Positions 1 to 13,191 are shown, counted from the first letter of the stretch. The stretch is DNA of 64,000 bases from Gemmataceae bacterium (GCA_022842245.1 JALHPZ010000002.1:1-64000); one strand, 5' to 3'. Made by a program: numbers and translations. The notes: generated from the letters alone by a model not told the origin.

Positions 1-72
1 CGCGACGGGACCGACTTGGGCTTGCGATGCGAATCGACTTGAATTATAGGCCAAAACACGCGGCCGGTCGGG

Positions 73-140
73 TTGACATTGTAGGGGTCACTGGTTCAAG
101 TCCAGTAGCGCCCACTCCGTAAAATGCCTTGAATTCCAAG
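73..140 (+). repeat. Left attachment-site repeat: 3' part of tRNA-Val(GAC)
   Basis: This 68-bp stretch is repeated exactly at 38983-39050. It begins at the anticodon loop TTGACAT (anticodon GAC) and runs through the variable loop, a T-arm with stem ACTGG/CCAGT around TTCAAGT, and the acceptor 3' strand AGCGCCCA, followed by about 20 further shared bases. No D-arm or 5' acceptor strand precedes it, so it is not a functional tRNA gene. A tyrosine integrase gene starts just downstream. Anticodon-loop crossover with duplication of the tRNA 3' end is the usual signature of such integrases. I infer that this is the left junction of an integrated element. Confidence 0.85.
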
Positions 141-192
141 TGAATTCCCTTACCTGCCGATGTTCGGCGGTGTGGCCGAAAACAGGGGAAAG

Positions 193-208
193 CCGGTAGT
201 ACTACCGG
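193..208. promoter_or_regulatory. Perfect 16-bp palindrome upstream of the integrase
   Basis: CCGGTAGTACTACCGG is a perfect palindrome ending 17 bp before the integrase start codon. A near-identical palindrome lies close to the right att repeat at 38824-38841, and a degenerate half occurs at 39092-39104 outside it. Its position suggests an operator for the integrase gene or an accessory recombination site. The role is inferred only. Confidence 0.45.
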
Positions 209-225
209 ATAACCCTGAGGACGCC

Positions 226-1485
226 ATGCCGCGACCGTTGAGCCCGGTTCCCGCACTTCGCAAACACAAATCGACCCGGCAAGCTGTAACGACGGTCCGC
301 CTCTCCGACGGGCGGACCAAAGACCTCTATCTCGGACGCCACGGCACGGCCGCCGCTAGCACGGAATACGCTCGCATCATCGCGACCGTGGCCGCGAACG
401 GCGGAATCTACCCCGACGCTTCGGCCGACGCCGGAATCACTGTAAACGAACTCATGGCGGCGTACCTGAGGACTTGCAAGAAGGCCGCGCCTAAAGGTGG
501 CTACGTCGGCGGTGCGGACGCGGCCCTTGCGGTACGGGCCGCACGGAGGCTCTTCGGCACGATCCCTGTAGTCGAATTCGGCCCTCGTAACCTTAAGGCG
601 CTTCGCGACGCAATGGTAACGGACGGGCGACTCTCGAAATCCAATCCCGACGACCCGACCGGCGAATATTCCGGCCTGTCTCGGAAGACCGTGAACGCTC
701 GCGTCGGGGCCATCAAGCGAATCATCAAGTGGGGCGTCTCGGAGGAATTGGTTCCCGTCGAAGTGTACCAGCGGCTCACGACCGTGGAAGGCTTGCGATC
801 CGGGCAGACGATCGCACCCGACCGCGAACCCGTCCGCCCTGCGGTAATGGCCGACGTTGAAAAGATGCTCCCCTACCTCACTCCGACGGTCCGGGCGCTC
901 GTCATCGTCCAGCTACACAGTGGAGCGCGGGCCGGCGAACTGGTGCGGATGCGCGTGGGCGACATCGATCGCACCGACCCGAACGCCTGGACGTTCCGCC
1001 CGTCGTCGCACAAGGGCACTTGGCGGGGCAAAGGGCGAACGATCTACTTCGGGGCGAAGTGTCGCGAAGCTCTCGCCCCTTTGCTCTTGAAGGCCGGCGG
1101 GCCAGATTGTTACGTCTTCAATCCGCGAACCGCGAATGCCGAACGACTGGCGGAACGATCGGAGAACCGGTTGACTCCCCGCTACCCATCCCACATGAGA
1201 CGGAACGAAGCCAAGCGCGTCGGGGCGAAACGTCGGCGTCCTCCGGCCGATCACTACACTACTTGCACTTATCGGCGTGCCATCGAACGGGCTTGCGAAC
1301 GGGCGGGCGTGCCGGAATTCACCCCGCACCGATTACGTCACTTGGCGGCTACCCGCGTCCGGGCGGAACTCGGTGTCGATGCGGCAAGGGCATTGTTGGG
1401 GCATTCGTTGGCCAGCATCACGGAAATCTACTCGCACGAAGTCGATAAGGGGCTGGCGCTCAAAGCGGTGGCAGCATTCGGTTGA
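226..1485 (+). CDS. int: Tyrosine-type site-specific integrase
   Basis: A 419-residue phage-type integrase. The catalytic set is complete: Arg235 in SGARAGELV, His368 and Arg371 in HRLR, His393 in GHS, and nucleophile Tyr402 in EIYSHE, with Lys263 a candidate for the beta-hairpin lysine. Residues about 70-190 fit the core-binding (SAM-like) domain, and the first 60 resemble an arm-binding region. I chose ATG 226 because GAGG lies 6 bases upstream; an in-frame ATG at 160 would begin only 20 bp from the att repeat. Lying beside the tRNA-Val fragment, it almost certainly integrates and excises the 39-kb element. No excisionase is identified with certainty, although the DUF1580 helix-turn-helix protein at 13984 could serve. 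Confidence 0.95.
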   Translation: MPRPLSPVPALRKHKSTRQAVTTVRLSDGRTKDLYLGRHGTAAASTEYARIIATVAANGGIYPDASADAGITVNELMAAYLRTCKKAAPKGGYVGGADAALAVRAARRLFGTIPVVEFGPRNLKALRDAMVTDGRLSKSNPDDPTGEYSGLSRKTVNARVGAIKRIIKWGVSEELVPVEVYQRLTTVEGLRSGQTIAPDREPVRPAVMADVEKMLPYLTPTVRALVIVQLHSGARAGELVRMRVGDIDRTDPNAWTFRPSSHKGTWRGKGRTIYFGAKCREALAPLLLKAGGPDCYVFNPRTANAERLAERSENRLTPRYPSHMRRNEAKRVGAKRRRPPADHYTTCTYRRAIERACERAGVPEFTPHRLRHLAATRVRAELGVDAARALLGHSLASITEIYSHEVDKGLALKAVAAFG

Positions 1486-2111
1486 ATCGTCAGCGTCGCA
1501 TACGTCGTCTTCGAGACGGCGGGAGTAGCTACCCGCCGAAGACCGGCGACGATGGAAACGGTGCTCGCGTTCCGTGGCCATCGTCGCGGCAGTCTCTGTT
1601 CAAACGAGAGGGCCTATCGTGACCGCACTTCCAGAAACTATCCGCCAATGAATCGTTCATGGCAAAGCACCTCAACGTCCCGAAATCAGGCACTACCGAC
1701 GTAGGCAAAGGCTCGCCAGAAACGAATGTCTCAATCCTTCAGCCGAAGTTGGTCAATCGAGCAATCTTGCCCCGCGTTTCCGGTAGTGGCATTCGCGGGC
1801 CAGGTGCTGATGCCGACGTCGCCAGATCGACCTGGCCAACACCGCCTCGTCCTCCGGCACCATGTCCCTGAGCAGTTTCAACAGCAACTTCCGCACCTAG
1901 GGCACGCTCAACGGCACCAGTCACTCCCCACCCCCTTTTTCCGACCCACCGGCGGCACCCACTAACGGATCTCCTCGACCACGGCCAAGTCGAACTTGCT
2001 CGGGCAACGCATTGTCGGCGTCATCCGACACCGAAAGCCCTGTCGTGGTGTATCTCCAATGAAAGCCAAGATAGAAATCGGATAGCACTGATGGGAACGA
2101 GAGATCGTCGC
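1486..2111. other. 626-bp stretch without a recognisable gene
   Basis: This lies between the integrase stop and the hsdR stop. Short open frames exist on both strands, but none has a convincing start, Shine-Dalgarno sequence or recognisable family. I see no strong hairpin with a T-run. It may hold the transcription end regions of two convergent units, or decayed cargo. Confidence 0.5.
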
Positions 2112-5233
<3,122 letters not shown>

Positions 5234-5237
<4 letters not shown>

Positions 5238-5935
5238 GTTGTGCCCTCTTCTCGCTCCTCCGAGTCCTCCGCGCTGTGCCGTGAGAGCAGATCGCGGTAC
5301 GCCTCTTGATCCACGTTGAACAACACTTCGCTCGGGCGGTACGGAGGCAGATCGAGGACGTGCACCATCTCGGACTGGTTGTCGATCCACTCGTTGAAGT
5401 CTGAGTTGTCGTCGAACTCCAGTCGGACGACCGGCGGACGGGCCAGTTCCGCGGCGTGCGAGCTGTAAAGGAACCCGACGATGGCGTCGGCCGCCTGGGC
5501 CGCCAACAGCACCTGCACTCGCTCCATCGCCGGCCGCGGCCCGTCGCTGCCGTGCGACGCGAACCCGTAGGCGTTTCGCAACTCGCACACGCCCTGCAAA
5601 GCCGTGTTCAATCCGCTCAGCGTCTGATCCAGGCTCTTCCTCGCCCCTGACTCTCCGGCACTCGCCGGTGGCAAGAACGGCACCGCCGCCTTGACCTTGC
5701 GGAACAGGTCGGACATATCGTCGTTCTTTTCGATGCGGCCGCCCCGCTCGGTGATGATGCTCTTGCACGCACTCTCGATCAGGGTCTTTGCCAGGTCGAA
5801 CGCCAGCCCCGGGTTCTCCACGACGGCCCGTTCCAACGCCTTCACCTGCTCTTCGATGTGCGCGAGGCCCCCGGCAATCGCGGCCCGAGCGCCGAGCATC
5901 ATGAACGCGTCCGATTGCGTGCCCGTGACCATCAC
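5234..5935 (-). CDS. Abi_C-like (abortive infection C-terminal domain) protein
   Basis: A 233-residue protein. Two signatures match the Abi_C family (PF14355 type): an amphipathic segment with ESACKSI at 54-60 followed by TERGG, and CELRN at 117-121 followed by SHG at 127-129. In that family the ELRN...HG motif resembles the RxxxxH-like HEPN arrangement, so an RNA-targeting role is conceivable but unproven. The gene sits inside the type I R-M operon, and its TGA overlaps the hsdR ATG, implying translational coupling. The acidic C-terminus (about 190-233) is unassigned. In-frame alternative starts are Met2 and Met12/13. I infer an anti-phage accessory role. Confidence 0.7.
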
Positions 5936-5956
5936 TAGACCTCCCCACGCGCGCGG

Positions 5957-6919
5957 TTACTCATCGCCGTCCTCCAGCCCGTCGAAGAGGCTCAACTGCA
6001 CTCGCGTTGTCGGCGGCGGGGCCGCTTCGGTCGCCCCCTCGGGTGGCGGGAACAGGAACTCGGATTCGGGGTCGTGTTTACGGAAGCGGTCCAGGGCCAG
6101 TTGCCGGTCTCGCACTGCGTAGCAGTAGACGCAACCGTGGGGGCACGTGTCGTACTCGCCGATGTCGCGGGCCTCGAAGCACCCGCACTCCTTGCGGTTG
6201 CCCTTGAGCTTCGCCCGGAACGTCTTGCCGGCGACTTCCTGCAAACGGTCGGCGTCCACGCACCGGGCCTCGCCGCTGCCCGCGACCAGGAACTGCGGCT
6301 GGCTGCACACCGTCACGCGGATCTTGTGCGGGGACGCGATGGCCACCAGTTCTTCGACCAGTTCCCGCTTCCAGTCCTCGGACGGGTCGGACCAGGTGAA
6401 GTTGTTCTCCTCTGCGGCCCGGTTCATGTTCCGCAGCGTCTTCTGGTACAGGTGGGCGAACGAGATCACCACCTCATCGGTTGCGCCGGCCAGGGCCTTG
6501 GCCAGCCGCCCGAACGTCTCCACGTGGAACTCCCGCGGCGTCACGGACGAGTGGACGATGGTGTCGTACCTCCACACGCACACCCGCGAGCCGTACTCCT
6601 CGGCGATCCGCCGGACATTTTCGACCGACTTCGCGGCATCGACCACGGCCTGCTCCAGCACGCGCGGGTAGCCGTTGATGGTGTGCTGCACGAGGAACGG
6701 GAAGCCAATCCGGCGAACCTCGGCCAGGTGCCGCAGGAACGGGCCGACGTTCTTCGTCCAGAACACGAACCCGTTCACGTCGTTCGGCGCGAGTGACACC
6801 CGGATGACCTGCTGGTTGTACGGGTTCACCGTCTTGCAGTACCCGGCCCGTAGGCGGTTGAGGAACCAGTCGCCGTAGAAGGTCGGGATGTCAGTCTTGT
6901 AGCTGGCGGAAATGATCAT
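5957..6919 (-). CDS. DUF1848 family protein with C-terminal CxxxCxxC cluster motif
   Basis: A 320-residue protein whose N-terminus ([20 protein letters not shown], then [18 protein letters not shown] at about 40-57) is typical of DUF1848. Cysteines cluster near the C-terminus: Cys245 and Cys247, then Cys259-x3-Cys263-x2-Cys266. The last three match the CxxxCxxC spacing that binds the 4Fe-4S cluster in radical SAM enzymes, but at the C-terminal rather than the N-terminal end. It starts 3 bases after the stop of the methyltransferase-like gene, so the two are probably co-translated. The substrate is unknown. In this operon, nucleic-acid or nucleotide modification is a reasonable but unproven guess. 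Confidence 0.8.
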   Translation of the reverse strand: MIISASYKTDIPTFYGDWFLNRLRAGYCKTVNPYNQQVIRVSLAPNDVNGFVFWTKNVGPFLRHLAEVRRIGFPFLVQHTINGYPRVLEQAVVDAAKSVENVRRIAEEYGSRVCVWRYDTIVHSSVTPREFHVETFGRLAKALAGATDEVVISFAHLYQKTLRNMNRAAEENNFTWSDPSEDWKRELVEELVAIASPHKIRVTVCSQPQFLVAGSGEARCVDADRLQEVAGKTFRAKLKGNRKECGCFEARDIGEYDTCPHGCVYCYAVRDRQLALDRFRKHDPESEFLFPPPEGATEAAPPPTTRVQLSLFDGLEDGDE

Positions 6920-6922
6920 GGT

Positions 6923-7864
6923 TCACTCCTTCACGCCGATGCTGTAGACCACCCGCCAACTGTTCCGCGGCGACTTCCCCTTACCTGGTGCCTTCGAGAG
7001 TTGGTCGTAGACCTCGCCGAGAAGCAACTCGCCGTCACCCGGATCCATCCAGCCCGACTTCTCCTGAAACGGCGAGAGTCGCAGCCCGGCTTCCTTCGCG
7101 CAGTTCGTCATCCGGCGTTCCCACATCCCGCCCCGCCGTTCGATGAACACGAACCGGCTCCCTTTAGGGGCACGACTCGTGACCGCCGTCATGAAGGCGC
7201 GGAACCCCGGGTCGTCGTGGAAGAGCTCCGAGAGGACGAAGTTGATGACGAACACGTCGTGCGACCAGATGTCGCCGAGGTTGTCCAGTTCGTCCGTCTT
7301 GGTCACGTCCTGATCCATGAAGTTCCCGTTGGGGAACATGGGCCAGGACGAAAAGTCAGGGCCGTAACTCGTGCGAAAGTGGTCCTTGATGGCGTCGCGG
7401 ATGCCGTGCCACGAATCCAGCCACGCCTTCTCGATGTCCAGCAGTTGGAACTCCACCTGAACCGCGTGGCCGAGTTTCTCCTCGTCGAAGAACTTGGCGA
7501 ACGCCAACAGTTCCGTGCCCGGCCCCGCGCCGAACGCACACACGTTGAGCTGGCGCTTCGCCTTTGCAATCCCCGTGACGTGCTGGTACAGGTCCGGGTC
7601 GTTCTTGAGGATCCACTTGAACGTGGTCGCGTTGGCGGCCGCGACGATGTACAGGTACGCCAGTCGACAGGCGGGCAGGTGGTAATTCAGGTCTGGCACG
7701 TCGTTCGAGTACCACTGGGCGTGGTTCCGATCCGCTTCGTCGAGGATCAGTTGCCGGACCTGCTCCGGCGTCAGCTTGTCGTGCTTGCCGACGTACTCCA
7801 TCCGCTTGGTCAGGACCGGGCGGAGCAGGTCGAAGAACTTGACGCCGACTTGCTTGCTGAGCAT
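6923..7864 (-). CDS. Class I SAM-dependent methyltransferase-like protein
   Basis: A 313-residue protein. Residues 108-118 (VCAFGAGPGTE) are a glycine-rich motif I, LLDIEKAW at 141-148 has the acidic residue expected at the end of strand beta-2, and DVFVINFVLSELF (about 204-216) fits the motif IV/V strand. An N-terminal helical region of about 100 residues precedes the fold. I see no NPPY/DPPY motif of DNA N6-adenine or N4-cytosine methylases, and no cytosine-5 PC motif, so it is not an obvious DNA modification subunit. It is coupled to the DUF1848 gene downstream and lies 52 bp after hsdS. Target unknown. Confidence 0.65.
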   Translation of the reverse strand: MLSKQVGVKFFDLLRPVLTKRMEYVGKHDKLTPEQVRQLILDEADRNHAQWYSNDVPDLNYHLPACRLAYLYIVAAANATTFKWILKNDPDLYQHVTGIAKAKRQLNVCAFGAGPGTELLAFAKFFDEEKLGHAVQVEFQLLDIEKAWLDSWHGIRDAIKDHFRTSYGPDFSSWPMFPNGNFMDQDVTKTDELDNLGDIWSHDVFVINFVLSELFHDDPGFRAFMTAVTSRAPKGSRFVFIERRGGMWERRMTNCAKEAGLRLSPFQEKSGWMDPGDGELLLGEVYDQLSKAPGKGKSPRNSWRVVYSIGVKE

Positions 7865-7916
7865 GGACGAGGCTCCGCGTGGGAAATGGTGGTGCTGATC
7901 GGTCCTGCAAGATGTC

Positions 7917-9227
7917 TCATGTTGCCCTTCCGACGATCCGCTCGGCGTCGGGCACCCGCAGTTCGCCAGAGATCAGCTTCGGCAACAGCGCGTCCCGCAG
8001 CGCAGTAAGGGTTTGAATTTCGAGTGTGCTCAAGAATGCCTTGTCGTAGATCGGAGCAATGAGCCTGTCGAAGGTAATCAAAACGATGCTTGACGGCCAA
8101 CATACCTGAAGCCGTTTCATATCCGCGACCGTGACGTGCCCAAGTCCTGTGGTTTGCTTGTTGCGGGCAGTCTCCACGAGAACGGATCGCATCGATTTCA
8201 GCAGGTAGTAGGCGAATCGCTGTTGGGCAACATTCGCTGTGACCACCTTGAAGATGTGCTGATTAAGTAGCCCCGGACCAAGTGCCCAAAGAAAAGCATC
8301 GAGCGAAGTATCGGGGCTGCCCGACCAGGAGTAGAGCAAATCGCCAGTGTCGATGCGTTGGTCAGGAGCCGCGTCCCGTTTCGAGAACTTCGTTTGTGCT
8401 GTTAGACCATCCTTGAGTTCCGCGATCTTGACTACGGGCAATCCCTCCGAAGAGTCGCAGAAGTCGTCGCTCCGAAACGCCGCTCCGTTGACGAACCTAG
8501 CTGTTTCGTAGAGAGGTAGTGTCTTCCATCCCGTCGGGATGGGGCCGAGGGGGGAGTCGGCGAAGCGGTCGGGGAAGAGGGCGGCGACGGAGGCGGACAA
8601 GTCGGACGGGCTGCGGCCGGCGGCCTTGGCCTTCACCGGGTCGAAATCGACGAACCAACTTTGGAAGATCGCTCTCGCGATCGCCTCCAGCGTCCGGTTC
8701 CGCCGCCGGTTCAACTCGATCTTGTCGTCCAACGCCCCGAGAATGCACGCGATTGCCTGCTGCTCCGTTGGTGACGGCAGGCTCACGTCGAGGGTCTTGA
8801 GTTCTTCGGTGTTCAGTCTGCCTGTGCCGTGCCCTGCCAAGTCAACCATGCTGAGGAGCCGGTGCTTGTTTCCCAGCAGCAGATATGGCAGAAACCGCGA
8901 GTCGAGGTCTCCTTTTGGCCGAAGCGCCTTCACATCCTGGTTGAAGCTCATCGACCTGCGGACAATGCAGATCGGCACATCGTTCAGCAAGGTCATCCCG
9001 CGCGTCAGCATTAACACAGTCCCGCTCGGAACCTGTTTCGCCCCATCGTCCGCTGCGGATGTCGTGATGTGGTCTTCGGTGTCGTCCAAGAACAACTGCT
9101 TCATGTCCTTCGCAGACACCCACGGGATCGAGCCGTTCCAAAAGTCTGGATTCCCTTTGGAGGGTGTGCCGCCAGATTGGAAGTCCACGAGCTTACCAAG
9201 CGTTGTCTCGTGCCAAGTGGTCTTCAT
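7917..9227 (-). CDS. hsdS: Type I restriction-modification specificity subunit S
   Basis: A 436-residue HsdS with the usual two-repeat layout. Target-recognition domain 1 occupies about residues 1-150 and opens with the typical GKLVDFQSGGTPS. A conserved spacer helix region follows (LPSPTEQQAIACILGALDDKIELN and the QSWFVDFDPV motif). TRD2 runs from about 240 to 390 (PLGPIPTGWK opens it), and a second conserved region ends the protein. The bipartite recognition sequence cannot be read from the protein. Start ATG 9227 overlaps the rhuM stop as ATGA, which settles the start against a longer open frame upstream. Confidence 0.95.
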   Translation of the reverse strand: MKTTWHETTLGKLVDFQSGGTPSKGNPDFWNGSIPWVSAKDMKQLFLDDTEDHITTSAADDGAKQVPSGTVLMLTRGMTLLNDVPICIVRRSMSFNQDVKALRPKGDLDSRFLPYLLLGNKHRLLSMVDLAGHGTGRLNTEELKTLDVSLPSPTEQQAIACILGALDDKIELNRRRNRTLEAIARAIFQSWFVDFDPVKAKAAGRSPSDLSASVAALFPDRFADSPLGPIPTGWKTLPLYETARFVNGAAFRSDDFCDSSEGLPVVKIAELKDGLTAQTKFSKRDAAPDQRIDTGDLLYSWSGSPDTSLDAFLWALGPGLLNQHIFKVVTANVAQQRFAYYLLKSMRSVLVETARNKQTTGLGHVTVADMKRLQVCWPSSIVLITFDRLIAPIYDKAFLSTLEIQTLTALRDALLPKLISGELRVPDAERIVGRAT

Positions 9228-10315
9228 TCCCCACCGTCCTTCTTCTTGCGGCCGGGCTTCTTCGGCTTCGGCGTGGGGGGCGGGGGTGCTTCGAGCCGCT
9301 TCAGCTCGTCCACGACCTGGTCGAAGTCGCTGGTCGGCTCGATGGCGGCGCGGCGCAGGCGCTCGGCGTCGAAATTGGCGAACTCGCCGTGGGCGTGCTC
9401 TTCGGCCAACTGCTTCGACACCGTGCCGGCGTGGGTGAGGATGTTCCGCTCGTTGAACTGCAAGAAGGCGTCGAGCTTGGCGACCCACTCGGCCATCGTT
9501 ACCGTCTTCTTGCGGCGGGCCTGGTCCTCGGCGTAGTCGAGGTACATCGACACGATGCGGTTGAGTGCGTCGAGTTCGTCGTGGGTCAGGTAGTTCTTGG
9601 CGACGGTCACGTCGGCCTTGCGCACCGGCCCGGCGGGGGCTTGCTTCCAGGTGGTCAGGCCCATGTGCGGCTTGGTGGCGTCGGCCCGTAGCCGGACGAT
9701 CTCGGCGGCGGTCTTGCCGTGGATCGCCCAGTGCAACTTGTTCTGCACGGTGGCGAAGAACTCCCGCGTGATCGGTGAGTCCTTGTCGTAGTCGATGCTG
9801 GTAGCGTAGATGTCGGTGATCTTCTGGTAGAAGAGCCGCTCGGACGACCGGATGTCGCGGATGCGGGCGAGCAGTTCCTCGAAGTAGTCGTCGCCGAGGG
9901 TGCGGCCGGCCTTAATGCGCTCGTCGTCGAGGGTGAAGCCTTTGACAAGGAGCTCCGAGAGGCGAGCCGTGGCCCATTGCCGGAAGGCCGTGCCGACATG
10001 GGAGCGAACGCGATAGCCGACGGCGAGAATGGCGTCGAGGTTGTAGTGATCGATGGCTCGGCGGACTTGGCGGTTCCCTTCGGTTTGAACTGTCAAGTAT
10101 TGCTTGACAGTTGCTGATGGGTCGAGTTCGGCTTCCTCGAAGATGTTTTGCAGGTGCAGGCTGATGTTCTGCTTCGTGGATTGGAAGAGTTCAGCCATGC
10201 CCATTTGGGACAGCCAAACAGTTCGACCATCGAGCCGGACCTGAAGGTTCTGGCCGCCGGTGGTGTAAATGAGGAATTGCCCGCTCGGCGGCGATGGCAC
10301 GAGTTCATCCGCCAT
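9224..10315 (-). CDS. rhuM: RhuM family protein
   Basis: A 363-residue protein of the RhuM/virulence RhuM family. The conserved block [23 protein letters not shown], followed by the [20 protein letters not shown] motif, is diagnostic. The C-terminus is lysine/proline-rich. The family is found in Salmonella pathogenicity islands and very often between hsdM and hsdS in type I loci; its biochemical role is not established. Here its start overlaps the end of hsdM by 11 bases and its stop overlaps the hsdS start, so it is an integral part of the operon. Confidence 0.9.
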   Translation of the reverse strand: MADELVPSPPSGQFLIYTTGGQNLQVRLDGRTVWLSQMGMAELFQSTKQNISLHLQNIFEEAELDPSATVKQYLTVQTEGNRQVRRAIDHYNLDAILAVGYRVRSHVGTAFRQWATARLSELLVKGFTLDDERIKAGRTLGDDYFEELLARIRDIRSSERLFYQKITDIYATSIDYDKDSPITREFFATVQNKLHWAIHGKTAAEIVRLRADATKPHMGLTTWKQAPAGPVRKADVTVAKNYLTHDELDALNRIVSMYLDYAEDQARRKKTVTMAEWVAKLDAFLQFNERNILTHAGTVSKQLAEEHAHGEFANFDAERLRRAAIEPTSDFDQVVDELKRLEAPPPPTPKPKKPGRKKKDGGE

Positions 10316-11849
10316 AGCCGATGTCCTCCAGGTTGGCCCAGATGAGCTTGTCGAGCTTGGCGGACTGCTTCGTCTGCTCCCGGAGTTCGGCGGTGAGGCG
10401 TTTCATCTTCTCCTCGAACGGCTCGCCGTCGTCCTCGACCTCGGCGGCCCCGACGTAGCGTCCCGGAGTCAGGATGTGGCCGTGGTGGCGGATGTCCTCC
10501 AGCGTCGCGCTTTTGCAGAAGCCGGGCACGTCCTCGTACTTCTTCTTCACGCCCTTGTCGCCGCGCCAAGAGTGGTACGTCTCGGCGATGGTGTGGATGT
10601 CGGCGTCGGTCAGATCGCGGTGGACGCGGTCGATCATGGTCCCGAGCTTCCGCGCGTCGATGAACAGCGTCTCGCCTGGCCGCTTGCGGAATCGGCCGTT
10701 TCCCTTGCTGCGGGCCAGGAACCAGAGGCAGACGGGAATCTGCGTGCTGTAGAACAGTTGCCCCGGCAGCGCGACCATGCAATCGACCAGGTCGGCCTCG
10801 ATGATCGCCTTGCGAATGTCGCCTTCGCCGGACTGGTTCGACGACATGCTGCCGTTGGCCAGCACGAACCCGGCCAGCCCGTTCGGGGCGAGGTGCGCGA
10901 TGAAGTGCTGGACCCAGGCGAAGTTGGCGTTGCCGGTCGGCGGGGTGCCGTACTGCCAGCGTTTGTCTTCTTTGAGTAGGTCGCCGCGCCAGTCGCTGTC
11001 GTTGAACGGCGGGTTGGCGATGACGTAGTCGGCCTTGAGGTCCGGGTGCAGGTCGCGGTGGAAACTGTCGGCGTGCTCTTTGCCGAGGTTCGAGTCGATC
11101 CCGCGAATGGCGAGGTTCATCTTGGCCAGCCGCCACGTCGTGTGGTTCGACTCTTGGCCATAGACGCTGAAATCGCCGATCCTGCCACCGTGCTCCTCGA
11201 TGAACTTCTCGGACTGGACGAACATGCCGCCGGACCCGCAGCAGGGGTCGTAGACGCGGCCCTTGTACGGGGCGAGCATCTCGACAAGGAGCCGGACGAC
11301 GCAACGGGGCGTGTAGAACTGGCCGCCCTTCTTGCCTTCGGCGCTGGCGAACTCAGACAGGAAGTACTCGTAGACACGGCCGAGGATGTCCTTTGAGCGG
11401 TTCTCTTTGTCGCCGAGGCCGATGTTGCCGATCAGGTCGATGAGTTGGCCGAGCCGCTGCTTGTCGAGCCGTGGGTGGGCGTAGTCTTTGGGCAGCACGC
11501 CCTTGAGCGTGAGGTTGTCGCGCTCGATGGCAAGCATGGCGTCGTCGACGATCTTGCCGATCATCGGGTCTTTGGCGCGATTGCGGAGGTTCGACCAGCG
11601 GGCCTCGGGCGGCACCCAGAAGATGTTGACGGCCCGGTACTCGTCCGGGTCTTCCGGGTCGGCCCCGCTGCCCTTCTCGGCTTCGAGCGCGGCGTGCTTC
11701 TCCTCGAAGGCGTCCGAGATGTACTTTAGGAAGATCAGGCCAAGGACGACGTGCTTGTATTCGGCCGCGTCCATGTTGGAGCGAAGGGCGTCGGCGGCTT
11801 TCCAGAGTTCTGTTTCGAAACCGAGATTCGCGCCGTTCCCCGGGGGCAT
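10305..11849 (-). CDS. hsdM: Type I restriction-modification methyltransferase subunit M
   Basis: A 514-residue N6-adenine methylase subunit. The helical HsdM N-domain occupies about 10-150. Motif I is DPCCGSGG at 201-208 and the catalytic motif IV is NPPF at 279-282. The C-terminal tail would form the coiled contact with HsdS. I chose ATG 11849 because GAGGGA lies about 8 bases upstream; a TTG five codons earlier is in frame. It is the first gene of the operon, so the promoter should lie in the 200-bp gap shared with the divergent terminase gene. Confidence 0.95.
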   Translation of the reverse strand: MPPGNGANLGFETELWKAADALRSNMDAAEYKHVVLGLIFLKYISDAFEEKHAALEAEKGSGADPEDPDEYRAVNIFWVPPEARWSNLRNRAKDPMIGKIVDDAMLAIERDNLTLKGVLPKDYAHPRLDKQRLGQLIDLIGNIGLGDKENRSKDILGRVYEYFLSEFASAEGKKGGQFYTPRCVVRLLVEMLAPYKGRVYDPCCGSGGMFVQSEKFIEEHGGRIGDFSVYGQESNHTTWRLAKMNLAIRGIDSNLGKEHADSFHRDLHPDLKADYVIANPPFNDSDWRGDLLKEDKRWQYGTPPTGNANFAWVQHFIAHLAPNGLAGFVLANGSMSSNQSGEGDIRKAIIEADLVDCMVALPGQLFYSTQIPVCLWFLARSKGNGRFRKRPGETLFIDARKLGTMIDRVHRDLTDADIHTIAETYHSWRGDKGVKKKYEDVPGFCKSATLEDIRHHGHILTPGRYVGAAEVEDDGEPFEEKMKRLTAELREQTKQSAKLDKLIWANLEDIGYGG

Positions 11850-12050
11850 GTCTCGTTCCCTCAAAAATCGGATTGATTTTGTATCGGTGCTCCAAGATTC
11901 TTACGAGTTGGCCGGATGGTGCCTATCTTCGTTGTGGACTTACGCATCCGGATAGCAGGAAGCTCTCGATTCCCCCCGTGCGGCAGCATCGCCGGACCGA
12001 CCTAAGAAATCCTAAGGTGGAGAGCGGTTTCTCTTGCCGACGGACCCGCT

Positions 12051-12707
12051 ATGACGCCCCCGAACGACGATCCCGAATCCGCCCGCGAAGCCCGCATTCG
12101 GCGCTTCGTGGAGGAATACGTCATCGACCACAACGGCGTCCGGGCGTACTTCGTCGCGTTCGGCCGGGAGACCTCGACGGGGCGACCCCGATCGTACAGC
12201 GCAGCGTGCGTGGAAGCGTCAAAGTTATTGAAAAAACCGACTGTCCGAGCCGAGATCCGCGCGGCCCAATCGGATGCCCGGAAACGCTGCCGCGTGACGG
12301 CGGATCGGGTCGTGAACGAACTCGCCGCCATCGCGTTTTCCCGGATCAGCGATTACTTCGATATTTCGTCGTCTGAACCCTGGGAACTGCTTCCGATCCA
12401 GGAAGTGCCGATCCCGGCACGGAAGGCGTTGAAGTACCTCAAGTACCGATCGAGGATCGTGAAGGGAGTCAAATACAAAACCATCGTCGTTCAATGCCAA
12501 CCGAAACTCCCCGCTCTGTTCAAGTTGTACGATCACCTCGGGATGGGGCCGGAGAACCAACTCGAACAATTGTTCAACCTCCTGTCACCGGCACTTCGGG
12601 ACCAAGTCATGGCCGAGTTGGCGGATTGCTTGACTCGGCGGAAATCTCGTCCAGTAGATCGAACCGATCCACCCATTATCATCCACGGTGATGGATATCC
12701 AGAGTGA
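12051..12707 (+). CDS. terS: Phage terminase small subunit (Terminase_2 family)
   Basis: A 218-residue protein. Residues about 15-75 (RIRRFVEEYVIDHNGVRAYF, then SYSAACVEASKLLKKPTVRA) form the N-terminal helix-turn-helix of small terminase subunits, and CRVTADRVVNELAAIAFSRI (about 84-103) is the conserved central segment. The region around 160-180 (LPALFKLYDHLGMG) is also typical. The small subunit recognises the pac/cos site and recruits the large ATPase/nuclease subunit. No large terminase subunit is found anywhere in the window, which fits a satellite that redirects a helper phage, or a decayed prophage. It is divergent from hsdM. Confidence 0.85.
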   Translation: MTPPNDDPESAREARIRRFVEEYVIDHNGVRAYFVAFGRETSTGRPRSYSAACVEASKLLKKPTVRAEIRAAQSDARKRCRVTADRVVNELAAIAFSRISDYFDISSSEPWELLPIQEVPIPARKALKYLKYRSRIVKGVKYKTIVVQCQPKLPALFKLYDHLGMGPENQLEQLFNLLSPALRDQVMAELADCLTRRKSRPVDRTDPPIIIHGDGYPE

Positions 12708-12711
12708 TGGA

Positions 12712-13170
12712 ATGGATACGACAGTTCTAAACGGCCGTCCTTGGGATCGGCGCGAAGGGGAATCCGAGCCGGCGTACATCGCGTTCCTCGTCTATCGGAA
12801 TCTCGGGCCGTCGCGGAGCATCGACCGAGCGTATCGTCAATTCAAACAAGGAAAATGCGAACGAACGGCCGTACCAAGACGTACCAGCGCTCCCGGGAAT
12901 TGGGGCGACTACTCCGTGCGATTTGATTGGGTGCAACGGGCACGGGCCTGGGACATCTGGCGGCTGCAAGTGTACGGCCAGCGCGTCGCCGTGCTTCTGA
13001 CGCACAATCTGGAACGGTCTTTGGAGAGACTCGCGGACGCGCTGGACCGGTACGGCCTCGGCGATCCGGAGTGGTCGCAGATTCTCGACACGTTCGGAGT
13101 ACTGAATCAATCCGGCGGACTGACTGAACTCTGCCTACACGATTCAAACGGCGCGGGCAGAACCGCTTGA
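12712..13170 (+). CDS. Phage-associated hypothetical protein
   Basis: About 152 residues, starting 4 bp after the terS stop. The block RPWDRREGESEPAYIAFLVYRNLGPSRSIDRAYRQF, followed by WGDYSVRFDWVQRARAWDIW, resembles a protein common next to terminase genes in phages of high-GC bacteria. Its function is unknown; a DNA-binding role in packaging is possible. Other in-frame starts are GTG 12688 and ATG 12691, which would overlap terS; none has a good Shine-Dalgarno sequence. Confidence 0.6.
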   Translation: MDTTVLNGRPWDRREGESEPAYIAFLVYRNLGPSRSIDRAYRQFKQGKCERTAVPRRTSAPGNWGDYSVRFDWVQRARAWDIWRLQVYGQRVAVLLTHNLERSLERLADALDRYGLGDPEWSQILDTFGVLNQSGGLTELCLHDSNGAGRTA

Positions 13171-13191
13171 CGAGCGCCCGCTGAGCGACGA

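Noticed and set aside
44..256. Minus-strand 70-codon frame containing GATGLEPVTPTMST
   Set aside because: This peptide is the antisense translation of the tRNA-Val 3' end and is a well-known false gene product.
5238..5948. N-terminal extension of HsdR by 237 codons
   Set aside because: It overlaps the Abi_C-like gene in another frame; the ATGA overlap and normal HsdR length support the start at 5237.
6923..7864. Additional DNA methylase of the R-M system
   Set aside because: No NPPY/DPPY or cytosine-5 methylase motif is visible; only the generic SAM-binding fold can be supported.
9228..9488. N-terminal extension of HsdS
   Set aside because: It overlaps the end of rhuM in another frame, and the conserved HsdS start lies at 9227.
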